A DNA stretch of 64,000 bases, from assembly GCF_004331485.1 (NCBI RefSeq), contig NZ_SJKD01000001.1, positions 186,001-250,000 on the forward strand, written 5' to 3'. The position numbers and the translations under genes are program-made. The stretch comes from Kribbella capetownensis. GTDB taxonomy: Bacteria; Actinomycetota; Actinomycetes; Propionibacteriales; Kribbellaceae. The number at the start of each line of letters is the position of its first letter. Positions within the stretch are counted from its first letter, which is position 1. The notes beneath the pieces are model-generated. The model ran no database searches. It saw nothing but the letters and a program-made list of their open reading frames with translations, and had not been told where the DNA came from. Of this stretch, positions 41,320-52,456 are shown one piece after another.

Positions 41320-42432
41320 TCAGTCGTCGGCATCGACAGCCTGGTGCAGTGCGGTCGCCAGGGCGTCGAGGGCGGCCTTCAGTTCCACTGGCGGGGGGAA
41401 TCCGAAGCCCAGGCGGAACACGCGCGGCTCGTCGCCGAACCAGTCGCCGTCGGCGAGCCGCACGCCCAGCTCAGCGATCGCCCGGCGGAAGCTTCCGACG
41501 TCGACCGACGGCTTGAGCCGGATCGTGCACATGGCGCCCGCATCCGGCCGGACCCACTCGACCAGCTCACTGTGCGCCCGCACCCAGTCCTCCGTCGCGG
41601 CCAGTCCTTCGGCGAGCCACGGACGGCGTACGGCGAGGATCTCGTCCTCGAGTTCGAAGACGCGAACGGCGAGCGCCTCGGTCACCGGGGACGCGGACAC
41701 CACCGTGTTGAACTTCGCGGTCACGAGTTGATCGACGAGATCCGTGTCGGTGCTGACGATCCACCCGATCCGCAGCCCGGCCGCACCGTGGCATTTCGAC
41801 AGCGACGCGACCGTCACCACGTTCGCGCCGAGGTGGACAGCGGTCTCCGCCACCGGGTCTTCGCCGTACGACGCGGTGCGGTAGGTCTCGTCGACCATCA
41901 GATACGCGTCGGGGCAGATCTCGTTCATGGCGGCGACGATCTCGCGCAGGGTCTCCGGCGGTACGGCGACGCCGGACGGGTTCTGCGGTGTCGTCAGGCT
42001 GACCAGTTTCGTCTGTGGCGTAAGGCGTTCACGGACGGCGTGAGCGGTCAGCCGGTAGCCGTCGTCGAAGGTCAGTGGGATCACCCGGACGTCGGAACCC
42101 ACGGATTCGTAGGCGTTGCGGGTCAGCGGGAACAGCGGTGCGGTCGTGACGACCTCGCCACCGTGATCCGCGAGCAGATAGGCGAGCAGGAAGATCGCGT
42201 GCATCCCGCCGACCGTGACGACCACCTGATCGGGCCGTACGCCGTGCGCGTCGGCGATCGCGGTCCGGAGCCGGAGGTCGCCGGCGGCGGTGCCGTAGCT
42301 CAGCTCCAGGTCGCCCAGCTCGGGGGTGAGCAGGTCCGAGAGCCGGAGGTCTGGCCCGTAGCTCTCGCCCAGCTCATGGCGGGATTCTTCGTCGGTCAGG
42401 GACACGATGTCGTTGTGCGGGAAGGTGGCCAT
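41320..42432 (-). CDS. Class I/II PLP-dependent aminotransferase
   Basis: This 370-residue cytoplasmic enzyme has a complete fold-type I core: LELSYGTAAGDLRLRTAIAD (N-terminal), VTVGGMHAIFLLAYLL, the SLTTPQNPSGVAVP loop, VDETYRTASYGED and the PLP Lys in ASLSKCHGAAGLRIGW, ending FRLGFGFPPPVELK. It resembles aspartate- or tyrosine-type aminotransferases. It diverges from a MocR-type regulator 63 bp away, which probably controls it in response to an amino acid or amine. ATG 42432 is used. A 22-bp palindrome directly after the stop may terminate the transcript. Substrate not identifiable. Confidence 0.92.
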   Translation of the reverse strand: MATFPHNDIVSLTDEESRHELGESYGPDLRLSDLLTPELGDLELSYGTAAGDLRLRTAIADAHGVRPDQVVVTVGGMHAIFLLAYLLADHGGEVVTTAPLFPLTRNAYESVGSDVRVIPLTFDDGYRLTAHAVRERLTPQTKLVSLTTPQNPSGVAVPPETLREIVAAMNEICPDAYLMVDETYRTASYGEDPVAETAVHLGANVVTVASLSKCHGAAGLRIGWIVSTDTDLVDQLVTAKFNTVVSASPVTEALAVRVFELEDEILAVRRPWLAEGLAATEDWVRAHSELVEWVRPDAGAMCTIRLKPSVDVGSFRRAIAELGVRLADGDWFGDEPRVFRLGFGFPPPVELKAALDALATALHQAVDADD

Positions 42433-42470
42433 GCCGCCATCGTCCGGGACCGGCTCTGGCGGCCCCAGAG

Positions 42471-42506
42471 CCAATCCGGCACAATTGGTTTGCAGATGAG
42501 ACCAAT
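42471..42506. promoter_or_regulatory. CCAAT/ATTGG motifs, candidate operator of the second MocR regulator
   Basis: CCAAT at 42471, ATTGGT at 42484-42489 and ACCAAT at 42501-42506 lie in the 63-bp divergent spacer and just inside the regulator start. The last two form an inverted pair with an 11-bp centre that covers the start codon, which would suit autorepression. Confidence 0.4.
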
Positions 42507-43920
42507 CGAGCTGAGCGAGCGGTTGGGGCGGTGGTCGTCGGGCCGCGGCCCGCTGTACGTGCTGCTCGCGGCCAGGATGCGGCGACTGATCGACGACGGT
42601 GAGCTGCCTCCGGGCGCGCTGCTGCCTCCGGACCGCGCGCTGGCTGGGGCGCTGGCGGTCGGGCGTACGACGGTGGTCGCCGCCTACGAGCTGCTGCGCT
42701 CCGAGGGGCGGATCACTCGGCGCCAGGGCAGCGGGACGCGGGTGGCTGGAGTCCCGTCTGGGGCCGCGGTCGAGGACGCTCCGGTGGACCCGATCTTCCT
42801 CGACTCCCTGGAGTCGCACGATGACGGCGTACTGCTCGCGATCTGTGCCGCGCCGGAGGATCCACCGCCGCACGTCGCGGAGGCGTACGCCCGGATCGTG
42901 CCGGAGCTCGGGAGGATCACCGGCGACATCGGCTACTACCCGTACGGCGTACCGGTCCTGCGGGAGGCGGTCGCTCGGCGTTATGCGGAGTACGGCGTAC
43001 CGACAGTGCCCGAGCAGATCCTGGTGTCGAACGGTGGTCAGCAGGCGCTCTCGTTGCTGGCGCACACGCTGCTGTCTCCTGGGGATCAGGTGCTGGTCGA
43101 GGCGCCGACGTACCCGGGTGCGCTGGAGGCGTTCCGAGAAGGGGCCGCGGTGCTGCGCGGGCTGCCGGTTGGGCTGGAGGGGTTCGAGGCGGCGGTGCGG
43201 GAACGGCGTCCGGCGTTGGCTTATGTGATTCCGACGTACCACAACCCGACCGGGTCGGTGCTGTCCCCGCTGGCCCGGCAGCGGCTGGCACGGGCGGCTG
43301 CGGCGGCCGACGTACCGCTGATCGAGGACGAGGTGCCGGCGGATCTCGGCTTTCCTGGTGAGCCGCGGTTGAAGCCGTTGGCGGCGTACAGCGATGCGGT
43401 GATCTCGGTCGGCTCGCTGAGCAAGAGCATCTGGGGCGGCCTACGCATCGGCTGGGTCCGCGGACCGGCTCCGTTGATCACCCGCCTGGCCCGCGTCCGC
43501 GCCGTCCACGACCTCGGTGGCAACGTCCCCGCCCAACTGGCCGCTGCACACCTGGTGACACAACTCGACGACCTGAGCCTCGCTCACGACCTGGAGACCC
43601 GCCACAACCACCTACACGCACTCCTGGCCGAGCATCTCCCGACCTGGCACGTCCCACCCGTCCGCGGCGGCCAGAGCCTCTGGGCCCGCCTCCCCCACGG
43701 CGACGGCAACTCCTTCGCCCAATCCGCCCTCCGCCAAGGCCTGGCCATCCTCCCCGGCGCCGGCCTGGACGTCACCGGCGCCGCCGACCCCTACCTCCGC
43801 CTCCACTTCCGAGCCCGCCCACCCGACCTGACCGAAGCAGTAACCCGCCTAACCACAACCTGGTCCACCTACCGCCCCCCAACCACCCGAGTACACCCCC
43901 GCCCAGCCATCGCCATCTGA
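42496..43920 (+). CDS. MocR-family regulator (GntR helix-turn-helix plus aminotransferase-like domain)
   Basis: This is a 474-residue regulator. Residues 1-85 form a GntR winged helix (LYVLLAARMRRLIDDGELPPG; LAGALAVGRTTVVAAYELL; ITRRQGSGTRVA). The rest is a fold-type I PLP domain: YYPYGVPVLREAVARRY, VSNGGQQALSLLAHTLL, PTYHNPTGSVLS, IEDEVPADLGF and PLP Lys in SVGSLSKSIWGGLRIGW. It is more like the YczR/PtsJ branch than the PdxR branch. It diverges from the aminotransferase at 41320. The codons for the last 120 residues are unusually C-rich. Effector unknown. Confidence 0.93.
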   Translation: MRPIELSERLGRWSSGRGPLYVLLAARMRRLIDDGELPPGALLPPDRALAGALAVGRTTVVAAYELLRSEGRITRRQGSGTRVAGVPSGAAVEDAPVDPIFLDSLESHDDGVLLAICAAPEDPPPHVAEAYARIVPELGRITGDIGYYPYGVPVLREAVARRYAEYGVPTVPEQILVSNGGQQALSLLAHTLLSPGDQVLVEAPTYPGALEAFREGAAVLRGLPVGLEGFEAAVRERRPALAYVIPTYHNPTGSVLSPLARQRLARAAAAADVPLIEDEVPADLGFPGEPRLKPLAAYSDAVISVGSLSKSIWGGLRIGWVRGPAPLITRLARVRAVHDLGGNVPAQLAAAHLVTQLDDLSLAHDLETRHNHLHALLAEHLPTWHVPPVRGGQSLWARLPHGDGNSFAQSALRQGLAILPGAGLDVTGAADPYLRLHFRARPPDLTEAVTRLTTTWSTYRPPTTRVHPRPAIAI

Positions 43921-43956
43921 GCTCCTGGCAGGACGCAATCCACCTCGGGCGGATCT

Positions 43957-44044
43957 GTGCCACTCACCAACCGGGCGTTTTGGTGACCGCGGGCCTGCAA
44001 CTGAGCGCGACCCCCACGGCTGGCACCAGCTTGGTGAGTGGCGC
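43957..44044. terminator. Inverted repeats between convergent genes, with competing pairings
   Basis: The segment 43957-43970 pairs with 44031-44044 over 14 bp (one G-T) around a 60-base loop. Within the loop, 43979-43985 (TTGGTGA) can instead pair with TCACCAA at 43964-43970, giving a small hairpin. The region lies between the MocR gene and the convergent unknown gene and is the likely bidirectional terminator. Confidence 0.55.
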
Positions 44045-44067
44045 AGGCCCATCCCGACGGACCCGCC

Positions 44068-44619
44068 TCAGCCGACGAACGGCTTCTCCACCGTGACCCA
44101 CGTCGGACTCGCTGCATCCGGAACCCTGTCACGAGGTTCCGGCCAGTCGTGCGCAACCGCCAGCGGAACAGTTCTCACCGGCTCAGGCAGCACGAGGGTG
44201 AGTCCGTCGCCTCGAGCCTCGAGCTCGGCGGCGTACTCGGGATCGGCCCGGTCGAGACCGATCATGATCAGACCCGACACCGGGTCCGGACCAGTCGTGG
44301 TGACGCTGGTCGGCAGCCGCAACTCCTCCTGCCTGCGCATCAGACCGAGCACCCACTGCAGGGTCCACTCAGCCTCCTGCTCCGACGGTTTCCAGCGTCG
44401 GAAGCGCACAAGCTCAGGGAAGCGCACGAGCGGGGGGATCTCGGTCCGGGCCCGAACCAGCTCCTCGTGATCGGGGAGGCTGATCACCAGCACCACGCGG
44501 TCGCCGCCGTGTTCGGTCGTCTCACTCAACTGAGCCTGCGCACCAGGGTTCCGCTCGACCCACTCCCGGACGACCGCCAGGTCTGGAGAACTCGACGCAG
44601 ACATGTACTTGTAGGACAC
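44068..44619 (-). CDS. Hypothetical protein, no family recognised
   Basis: This 183-residue soluble protein has no signal or membrane helix. It begins near SYKYMSASSSPDLAVVREWV and has alternating helix and strand segments (DRVVLVISLPDHEELV, TLQWVLGLMRRQEELRL, GLIMIGLDRADPEYAAEL). I recognise no family. The start is chosen at GTG 44619 because GGAGG lies 5 bases upstream; GTG 44625 and ATG 44604 are also in frame. The ribosome site lies in one arm of the strong hairpin that ends the lacZ transcript, so read-through RNA from lacZ would hide it. It converges on the MocR gene. Confidence 0.7.
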   Translation of the reverse strand: MSYKYMSASSSPDLAVVREWVERNPGAQAQLSETTEHGGDRVVLVISLPDHEELVRARTEIPPLVRFPELVRFRRWKPSEQEAEWTLQWVLGLMRRQEELRLPTSVTTTGPDPVSGLIMIGLDRADPEYAAELEARGDGLTLVLPEPVRTVPLAVAHDWPEPRDRVPDAASPTWVTVEKPFVG

Positions 44620-44620
44620 C

Positions 44621-44666
44621 CTCACCTCCGGCTGATGCTTTCAGGAAAGCATCAGCCGGAGGTGAG
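44621..44666 (-). terminator. Perfect 22-bp hairpin after lacZ
   Basis: Arms 44621-44642 and 44645-44666 are exact complements with a 2-base centre, starting 8 bp after the lacZ stop. It is the strongest hairpin in the window. The distal arm carries the GGAGG of the next gene downstream. Confidence 0.85.
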
Positions 44667-44674
44667 CAGAACCG

Positions 44675-47539
<2,865 letters not shown>

Positions 47540-47971
47540 TCAGCTCTGGCACTCCACGCACACGCCGACCAGGGCGACCTGCTCGGGCGCCAACTGGAAG
47601 CCGAGCTCGCGCTGGACCTTCTTCCGGGCGGCCTCCAGGATGTCGCCCGGAGCGTCGTACACGGTGCCGCACTCGGAGCAGCGCAGGTGCAGGTGGCGAG
47701 GCGCGAGATCCCCAGCCAAGTGGTACGTCGTCCCGGCGCGCCCGAGGTGGACGTGCGTAACGAGGCCGAACTCACCGAGCGCGTCCAGCGCCCGGTAGAC
47801 GGTGGCGCGGTGGATCCCCGGACGCAACTCCTCGGCGCGCTCGCCGATCTGCTCGGCGCTGAGGTGCTCCTCCGTGCCGGCGAGCACCTCGACGACCGCC
47901 AGCCGGGCCGGTGTGACCCGCTCGCCACGGTCCCGCAGCCGCTGCGCGGTGACCTCGACAGCACTCGTCAC
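47540..47971 (-). CDS. Fur-family metalloregulator
   Basis: This is a 143-residue ferric-uptake-type regulator. The winged helix has RLRDRGERVTPARLAVVEVL and ISRATVYRAL-like GIHRATVYRALDALGEFGLV. The dimerisation domain carries HLHLRCSECGTVYD and the C-terminal pair GVCVECQS, which form the structural Cys4 zinc site. A regulatory metal site is likely from HVHLGRAGTTYHL and HLH. By sequence it could be Zur, Fur or PerR; the HxHxxC pattern and adjacency to topA and an unrelated lacZ do not decide. It starts 15 bp after the topA stop on the same strand, so it may be co-transcribed with topA. Confidence 0.93.
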   Translation of the reverse strand: MTSAVEVTAQRLRDRGERVTPARLAVVEVLAGTEEHLSAEQIGERAEELRPGIHRATVYRALDALGEFGLVTHVHLGRAGTTYHLAGDLAPRHLHLRCSECGTVYDAPGDILEAARKKVQRELGFQLAPEQVALVGVCVECQS

Positions 47972-47986
47972 ATCGGCCTCCTCACG

Positions 47987-50728
47987 CTATGACTTCTTCG
48001 CGGCCGTCTTCTTGGTCGCCGTCTTCTTCGCGGCGGCCTTCTTGGTGGTGGTCTTCTTGGCCGCTGTCTTCTTGGCCGCTGTCTTCTTCGCCGCGGTCTT
48101 CTTCGCGGGCGACTTCCGGGCCGTCTTCTTCACCGGTCCACGAGCCCGCTTGTCGGCGAGCAGTTCGGCCGCGCGCAGCAGCGAGATGCTGTCGACCGAG
48201 TCGTCCTTGCGCAGGGTCGCGTTCGTCTCGCCGTCGGTCACGTACGGACCGAAGCGGCCCTCCTTGACCACCACGGGCTTGCCGGACTCCGGGTCCTCGC
48301 CCAGCTCCTTCAGCGGCGGCGCCGCGGCCCGACGGCCACGCTGCTTCGGCTCGGAGTAGATCTTGAGCGCTTCCTCGAGGGTGATGTCGAACATCTGCTC
48401 CTCGGTCGCCAGCGACCGCGAGTCCGTCCCCTTCTTCAGGTACGGCCCGTAGCGCCCGTTCTGCGCCGTGATCTCCTCGTCCGTCGACGGGTCCTTGCCG
48501 ACCACCCGCGGCAGCGACAGCAGCTTCATCGCGTCGCCGAGGTCGATGCTCTCCAGCGTCATCGACTTCAGCAGTGAACCGGTCCGCGGCTTGGCGCTTT
48601 TCGGCGCGTCCTCCGGCAGGACCTCGGTCACGTACGGCCCGAACCGCCCGGCCTTCGCGACCACCTTCAGGCCGGTGTCAGGCGCGTTCCCCAGCTCGTG
48701 CTCGACCCCGGACGGCTGGCTGAGCAGTTCCTGGGCCTTGTCCACGGTCAGCTCGTCCGGCGGCAGGTCCTCCGGCACGTTGGCGCGCCGCTCGTCCTTG
48801 TCCTCGACGTACGGCCCGTAGCGCCCGACCCGGAGCACGACCCCGGAGTCGTCGCCGCCGACCGGGAACGTCGACATCTCCCGGGCGTCGATGTCGCCCA
48901 GATCGCTGACCATCGACTGCAGGCCCTCGACGCCGTCGTCACCGAAGTAGAACCGGCCGAGTACGCCCTCGCGCTGCAGGTTGCCGGCCGCGACCTCGTC
49001 GAGGATGTCCTCCATCGACGCGGTGAACGTGTAGTCCACCAGCCGGGTGAAGTGCTCCTCCAGCAGCCGCACGACCGCGAACGCCAGCCAGGCCGGCACC
49101 AGCGCCTGGCCCTTCTTGTAGATGTATCCGCGGGCCACGTTCGTGCCGAGGATGGTCGCGTACGTCGACGGACGGCCGATCTCGCGCTCTTCCATCTCGC
49201 GAATCAGCGTGGCCTCGGTGTAGCGGGCCGGCGGCTTGGTCTCGTGCCCGGAGGCCAGCACCTCGATCGCGGGCAGTACGTCGCCCTCGGTCACGTCGGG
49301 CAGCCGGGTCTCCTGGTCGTCCGTCCCGGCGGACGGGTCGTCCGCGCCCTCGACGTACGCCTTCAGGAAGCCGTGGAAGGTGATCACCCGGCCGGACGAG
49401 GTGAACTCGCACTTCTCCCCGGTCGACGCGGTCGCGTCGATCCGGATCGAGACGCTGCGTCCCTCGGCGTCCTTCATCTGGGACGCGATGGTGCGCATCC
49501 AGATCAGCTCGTAGAGCCGGTACTCAGCACCCGACAGACCGGTCTGCGCCGGGGTCTGGAAGACCTCGCCGGCCGGCCGGATCGCCTCGTGCGCCTCCTG
49601 CGCGTTCTTCACCTTGGAGGTGTAGACGCGCGGCTTGTCCGGCAGGTACGACGCGCCGTACAGCTCCCGGACCTGGGCCCGGGCCGCGGTGATCGCGGTG
49701 TCGGACAGCGTGACGCTGTCCGTACGCATATAGGTGATGTTGCCGTTCTCGTAGAGCCGCTGGGCGATCTGCATGGTCTGCGAGGCGGACATGCCGAGCT
49801 TGCGGCCGGCCTCCTGCTGCAGCGTGGTGGTCCGGAACGGCGCGTACGGCTTGCGGGTGTACGGCTTGGAGTCGATCGACCGGACGGAGAACTGCGAGTC
49901 GCGCAGCGCGCCGGCCAGTGCGGTCGCGGTCGCCTCGTTCAGATGGACCGTGTTCTGGCTCTTCAGCTCACCGATCGAGCTGAAGTCGCGCCCCTGAGCC
50001 ACCCGTCGGCTGTCCACCGAGATCAGCCGGGTCGGGAACTGCCGGGGCGAGCGACCCTCACCCGCGTCGAGAGTGGCGTCCAGGTCCCAGTACGACGCGC
50101 TGCGGAACGCGATCCGCTCCCGCTCCCGGTCGACCACCATCCGGATCGCGACGGACTGCACGCGGCCCGCCGACAGCTTCGGCATGACCTTCTTCCACAG
50201 CACCGGCGAGACCTCGTAGCCGTACAGCCGGTCGAGGATCCGGCGCGCCTCCTGCGCGTCGACCAGCGCCTCGTCGATGTCGCGGGCGTTGCCGACCGCG
50301 TCCTGGATCGCCTTCGGGGTGATCTCGTGGAAGACCATCCGCTTCACCGGGACCCGCGGCTTCAGCTCCTCCAGCAGGTGCCAGGCGATCGCCTCGCCCT
50401 CGCGGTCCTCATCGGTGGCCAGGAAGAGTTCGTCGGCGCCCTTGAGCAGGTCCTTCAGCTTGCGGATCTGGGCCCGCTTGTCCGCCGGTACGACGTACAG
50501 CGGGTCGAAGTGGTCCTCGACGTTCACGCCGAGCCGTGCCCACGGCAGGCCCTTGTACTTCGCCGGGATCTCGTCCGCCCCGCTCGGCAGATCACGGATG
50601 TGGCCGAAGCTCGACTCCACCACGTACCCGGACCCCAGGAAGCCGGCGATCATCCGCGCCTTCTTCGGCGACTCGACGATCACCAGGCGGCTGCCCGCCG
50701 ATGTCTTCGTCCCTGCTGCCCCTGCCAC
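47987..50728 (-). CDS. topA: DNA topoisomerase I
   Basis: This is a 913-residue type IA topoisomerase that relaxes negative supercoils. The Toprim domain begins RLVIVESPKKARMI with LATDEDREGEAIAWHL (acidic metal triad), and the active Tyr lies in GNITYMRTDSVTLS. Instead of Cys4 zinc fingers, the C-terminal part has four or five copies of a GRFGPYV or GRYGPYL repeat (topoisomerase C-terminal repeats), as in other actinobacterial TopA. It ends in a Lys/Ala/Thr tail that aids DNA binding and processivity. GTG 50728 is chosen: AAGGAG lies 4 bases upstream, whereas the longer open frame lacks support. Confidence 0.97.
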   Translation of the reverse strand: MAGAAGTKTSAGSRLVIVESPKKARMIAGFLGSGYVVESSFGHIRDLPSGADEIPAKYKGLPWARLGVNVEDHFDPLYVVPADKRAQIRKLKDLLKGADELFLATDEDREGEAIAWHLLEELKPRVPVKRMVFHEITPKAIQDAVGNARDIDEALVDAQEARRILDRLYGYEVSPVLWKKVMPKLSAGRVQSVAIRMVVDRERERIAFRSASYWDLDATLDAGEGRSPRQFPTRLISVDSRRVAQGRDFSSIGELKSQNTVHLNEATATALAGALRDSQFSVRSIDSKPYTRKPYAPFRTTTLQQEAGRKLGMSASQTMQIAQRLYENGNITYMRTDSVTLSDTAITAARAQVRELYGASYLPDKPRVYTSKVKNAQEAHEAIRPAGEVFQTPAQTGLSGAEYRLYELIWMRTIASQMKDAEGRSVSIRIDATASTGEKCEFTSSGRVITFHGFLKAYVEGADDPSAGTDDQETRLPDVTEGDVLPAIEVLASGHETKPPARYTEATLIREMEEREIGRPSTYATILGTNVARGYIYKKGQALVPAWLAFAVVRLLEEHFTRLVDYTFTASMEDILDEVAAGNLQREGVLGRFYFGDDGVEGLQSMVSDLGDIDAREMSTFPVGGDDSGVVLRVGRYGPYVEDKDERRANVPEDLPPDELTVDKAQELLSQPSGVEHELGNAPDTGLKVVAKAGRFGPYVTEVLPEDAPKSAKPRTGSLLKSMTLESIDLGDAMKLLSLPRVVGKDPSTDEEITAQNGRYGPYLKKGTDSRSLATEEQMFDITLEEALKIYSEPKQRGRRAAAPPLKELGEDPESGKPVVVKEGRFGPYVTDGETNATLRKDDSVDSISLLRAAELLADKRARGPVKKTARKSPAKKTAAKKTAAKKTAAKKTTTKKAAAKKTATKKTAAKKS
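47990..48130. repeat. AAKKT-coding tandem repeat at the end of topA
   Basis: About 47 codons of repeated AAKKT/ATKKT units encode the basic TopA tail. The 15-bp period makes the tract prone to length change. Such tails in actinobacterial TopA bind DNA non-specifically. Confidence 0.9.
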
Positions 50729-50973
50729 TGCGCTCCTTGCTCTCGCTCTCGTCCTGCGCCAACGTCCATGACCGGACGTCTGTTCCCCCGGACACAGACC
50801 GACCCCGTCCGAGGACAGGGTACGGCCGACGGCAACACATTTCTCAACGCACGGTAACCGCTGCCACCCCGGTCCGCCTCCCAGGGTTTCAGAAAGTGGC
50901 GAACCACCCACAGTCGTCGCGCGTCGCGGCGCGGCCACCTCCGGCCCCCGAGATGTCCCGAGGGTACGCCGTC

Positions 50974-52338
50974 TCAGCGGACGAAACGGATCTCCGGGTA
51001 TTTCGGGGAGTCGCCGCGGAGCAGCAGCCCGGGCCGGCGGCGCAGGGTCTGGTCGAAGAACGCCACGAGGTATTCGCGCTGCGCGAGCACGCTGCGCGCG
51101 GGGTCGGCCTTGCCGACGAGGGCCGTCATCACCGAGGTGATGATCGGGTCGTCGCCGTAGATCGCACGGAACAACTGGTCGAAGACGAACTGGTAGTCGG
51201 TGAACGCCTTCTGCTTGGCGCCGGCGAGCCGGAGGTTGAGCTTCCAGCCGCGCTGCGCCGCCCAGAAACTGGCCCAGGACTTGTCGTAGTTCTCCTGGTC
51301 CGGATCGGTCCGCTGCGTGGTGTCCGATCCGAACAGCAGGAACGGCTGGTCCAGACCCTTACGCGCGACGTCGCCGAGCGGACCCTTCGCGAGGTCGTCC
51401 TGCAAGGTGCCGTCCAGATCCAGGCCGGCCGAGATCCGCCGGTCCTCGAGCAGCGTGTTCGCGGTCGCGTAGCCGCCGAGCGAGAAACCGAACATGCCGA
51501 CCCGGCGCAGGTCCAGCCCGGCCGCCAGCCCCGGCGGGAGATCGTTGCCCTCGGCACCGGGATTCTGCCCGGCGGCGATCTTCTCCAGCTGGTCCAGCAC
51601 GAACCGCGCGTCGGCCGTGCGGGTCTCGACCGCCTTCCGGGTGAAGACCGGATCCGGCAGCTGCGACGCCGGCACGCCGGGCAGGAACCGCCCACCGGGG
51701 AACTCGACCGGCGTCTCGTGGGTGTGGTCCATCGTCACCACGACGTACCCGCGGCTGGCCAGCTCCTCGACCTGGGCGGTGTTCACAAAGCGGCTGTACT
51801 GATAGCCGGGAGAGAACAGGACGACGGGGTGCCGCATCGGCTGCATCGGCGCGTCGATGCGCGAGTGCGTCTCGGTGCCGGCGAAGTCGAACGAGCCGGG
51901 CGGCAGTGCGAGGCCGTACTCACCGGTCCAGGTGTCGTCCACCTCCTTGGCGGTCCGGGCCGGCATGTACTTCGCGAACGGCGCCGAGCCGATCACCGAG
52001 GCCGGGTACCAGATGCTGATCATCAGCTCGCGCCGGCCGCTCGGCATGCTCGGGTCCGGCCGGGACTGGTCGATCAGGTGGACGGCGGTCGTGCCGAGCG
52101 CCTTGCGCCCGGTCGGCGCCGGTAGCTCGAAGGTCACCGGGTGGAAGTCGGGGTCGTCTTGGTCCGGGTCGAACCGAACGGCTCTGGCGACGCCGGGAGC
52201 GGCCATCGCGAGGCCTGCGGCCAGCCCTGCCGTCAGCACACCCCGCCTTGTCACAGGCCTCGTCACAACCTTGGTGACCATGTGGCTGGTGGTGCGGATG
52301 GGACGCCTGTTCGCCATGCGACTCATCGTCACGGCCAC
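50974..52338 (-). CDS. Tat-exported alpha/beta hydrolase, PAF-acetylhydrolase-like
   Basis: This 454-residue hydrolase has a Tat-type signal (VTRRGVLTAGLAAGLAMAAPG) and so is probably secreted folded. The core resembles platelet-activating-factor acetylhydrolase/dienelactone-hydrolase-like lipases: LMISIWYPAS, HPVVLFSPGYQYSRF, GYVVVTMDHTHETPVEF, the nucleophile elbow GFSLGGYATA and a later DLDGTL strand. The start is not certain: GTG 52338 has a GGGGTG-like site, and ATGs at about 52326 and 52317 would shorten the leader. It diverges from the GH31 gene by 118 bp. Possible substrates are ester lipids; not determined. Confidence 0.88.
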   Translation of the reverse strand: MAVTMSRMANRRPIRTTSHMVTKVVTRPVTRRGVLTAGLAAGLAMAAPGVARAVRFDPDQDDPDFHPVTFELPAPTGRKALGTTAVHLIDQSRPDPSMPSGRRELMISIWYPASVIGSAPFAKYMPARTAKEVDDTWTGEYGLALPPGSFDFAGTETHSRIDAPMQPMRHPVVLFSPGYQYSRFVNTAQVEELASRGYVVVTMDHTHETPVEFPGGRFLPGVPASQLPDPVFTRKAVETRTADARFVLDQLEKIAAGQNPGAEGNDLPPGLAAGLDLRRVGMFGFSLGGYATANTLLEDRRISAGLDLDGTLQDDLAKGPLGDVARKGLDQPFLLFGSDTTQRTDPDQENYDKSWASFWAAQRGWKLNLRLAGAKQKAFTDYQFVFDQLFRAIYGDDPIITSVMTALVGKADPARSVLAQREYLVAFFDQTLRRRPGLLLRGDSPKYPEIRFVR

Positions 52339-52456
52339 ATTTCACCCCGTGATAGCGACCTCGTCTCAACTTCATGACGGCGAGCTGATGACAACTGCCG
52401 ACGGGTGAGCTTCAATGAGCGCACTCTTGTTCATAGATGCGTGAAGTGAGGCAGTC

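Noticed and set aside
39346..43920. 1524-codon open frame on the plus strand
   Set aside because: Only its last 475 codons (MocR regulator) are real. The rest is antisense to tmk and the aminotransferase; long antisense frames arise from high GC at codon position 3.
52141..52377. Small plus-strand frame opposite the Tat-hydrolase leader
   Set aside because: It is antisense to a clear twin-arginine signal and has no ribosome site or motif.
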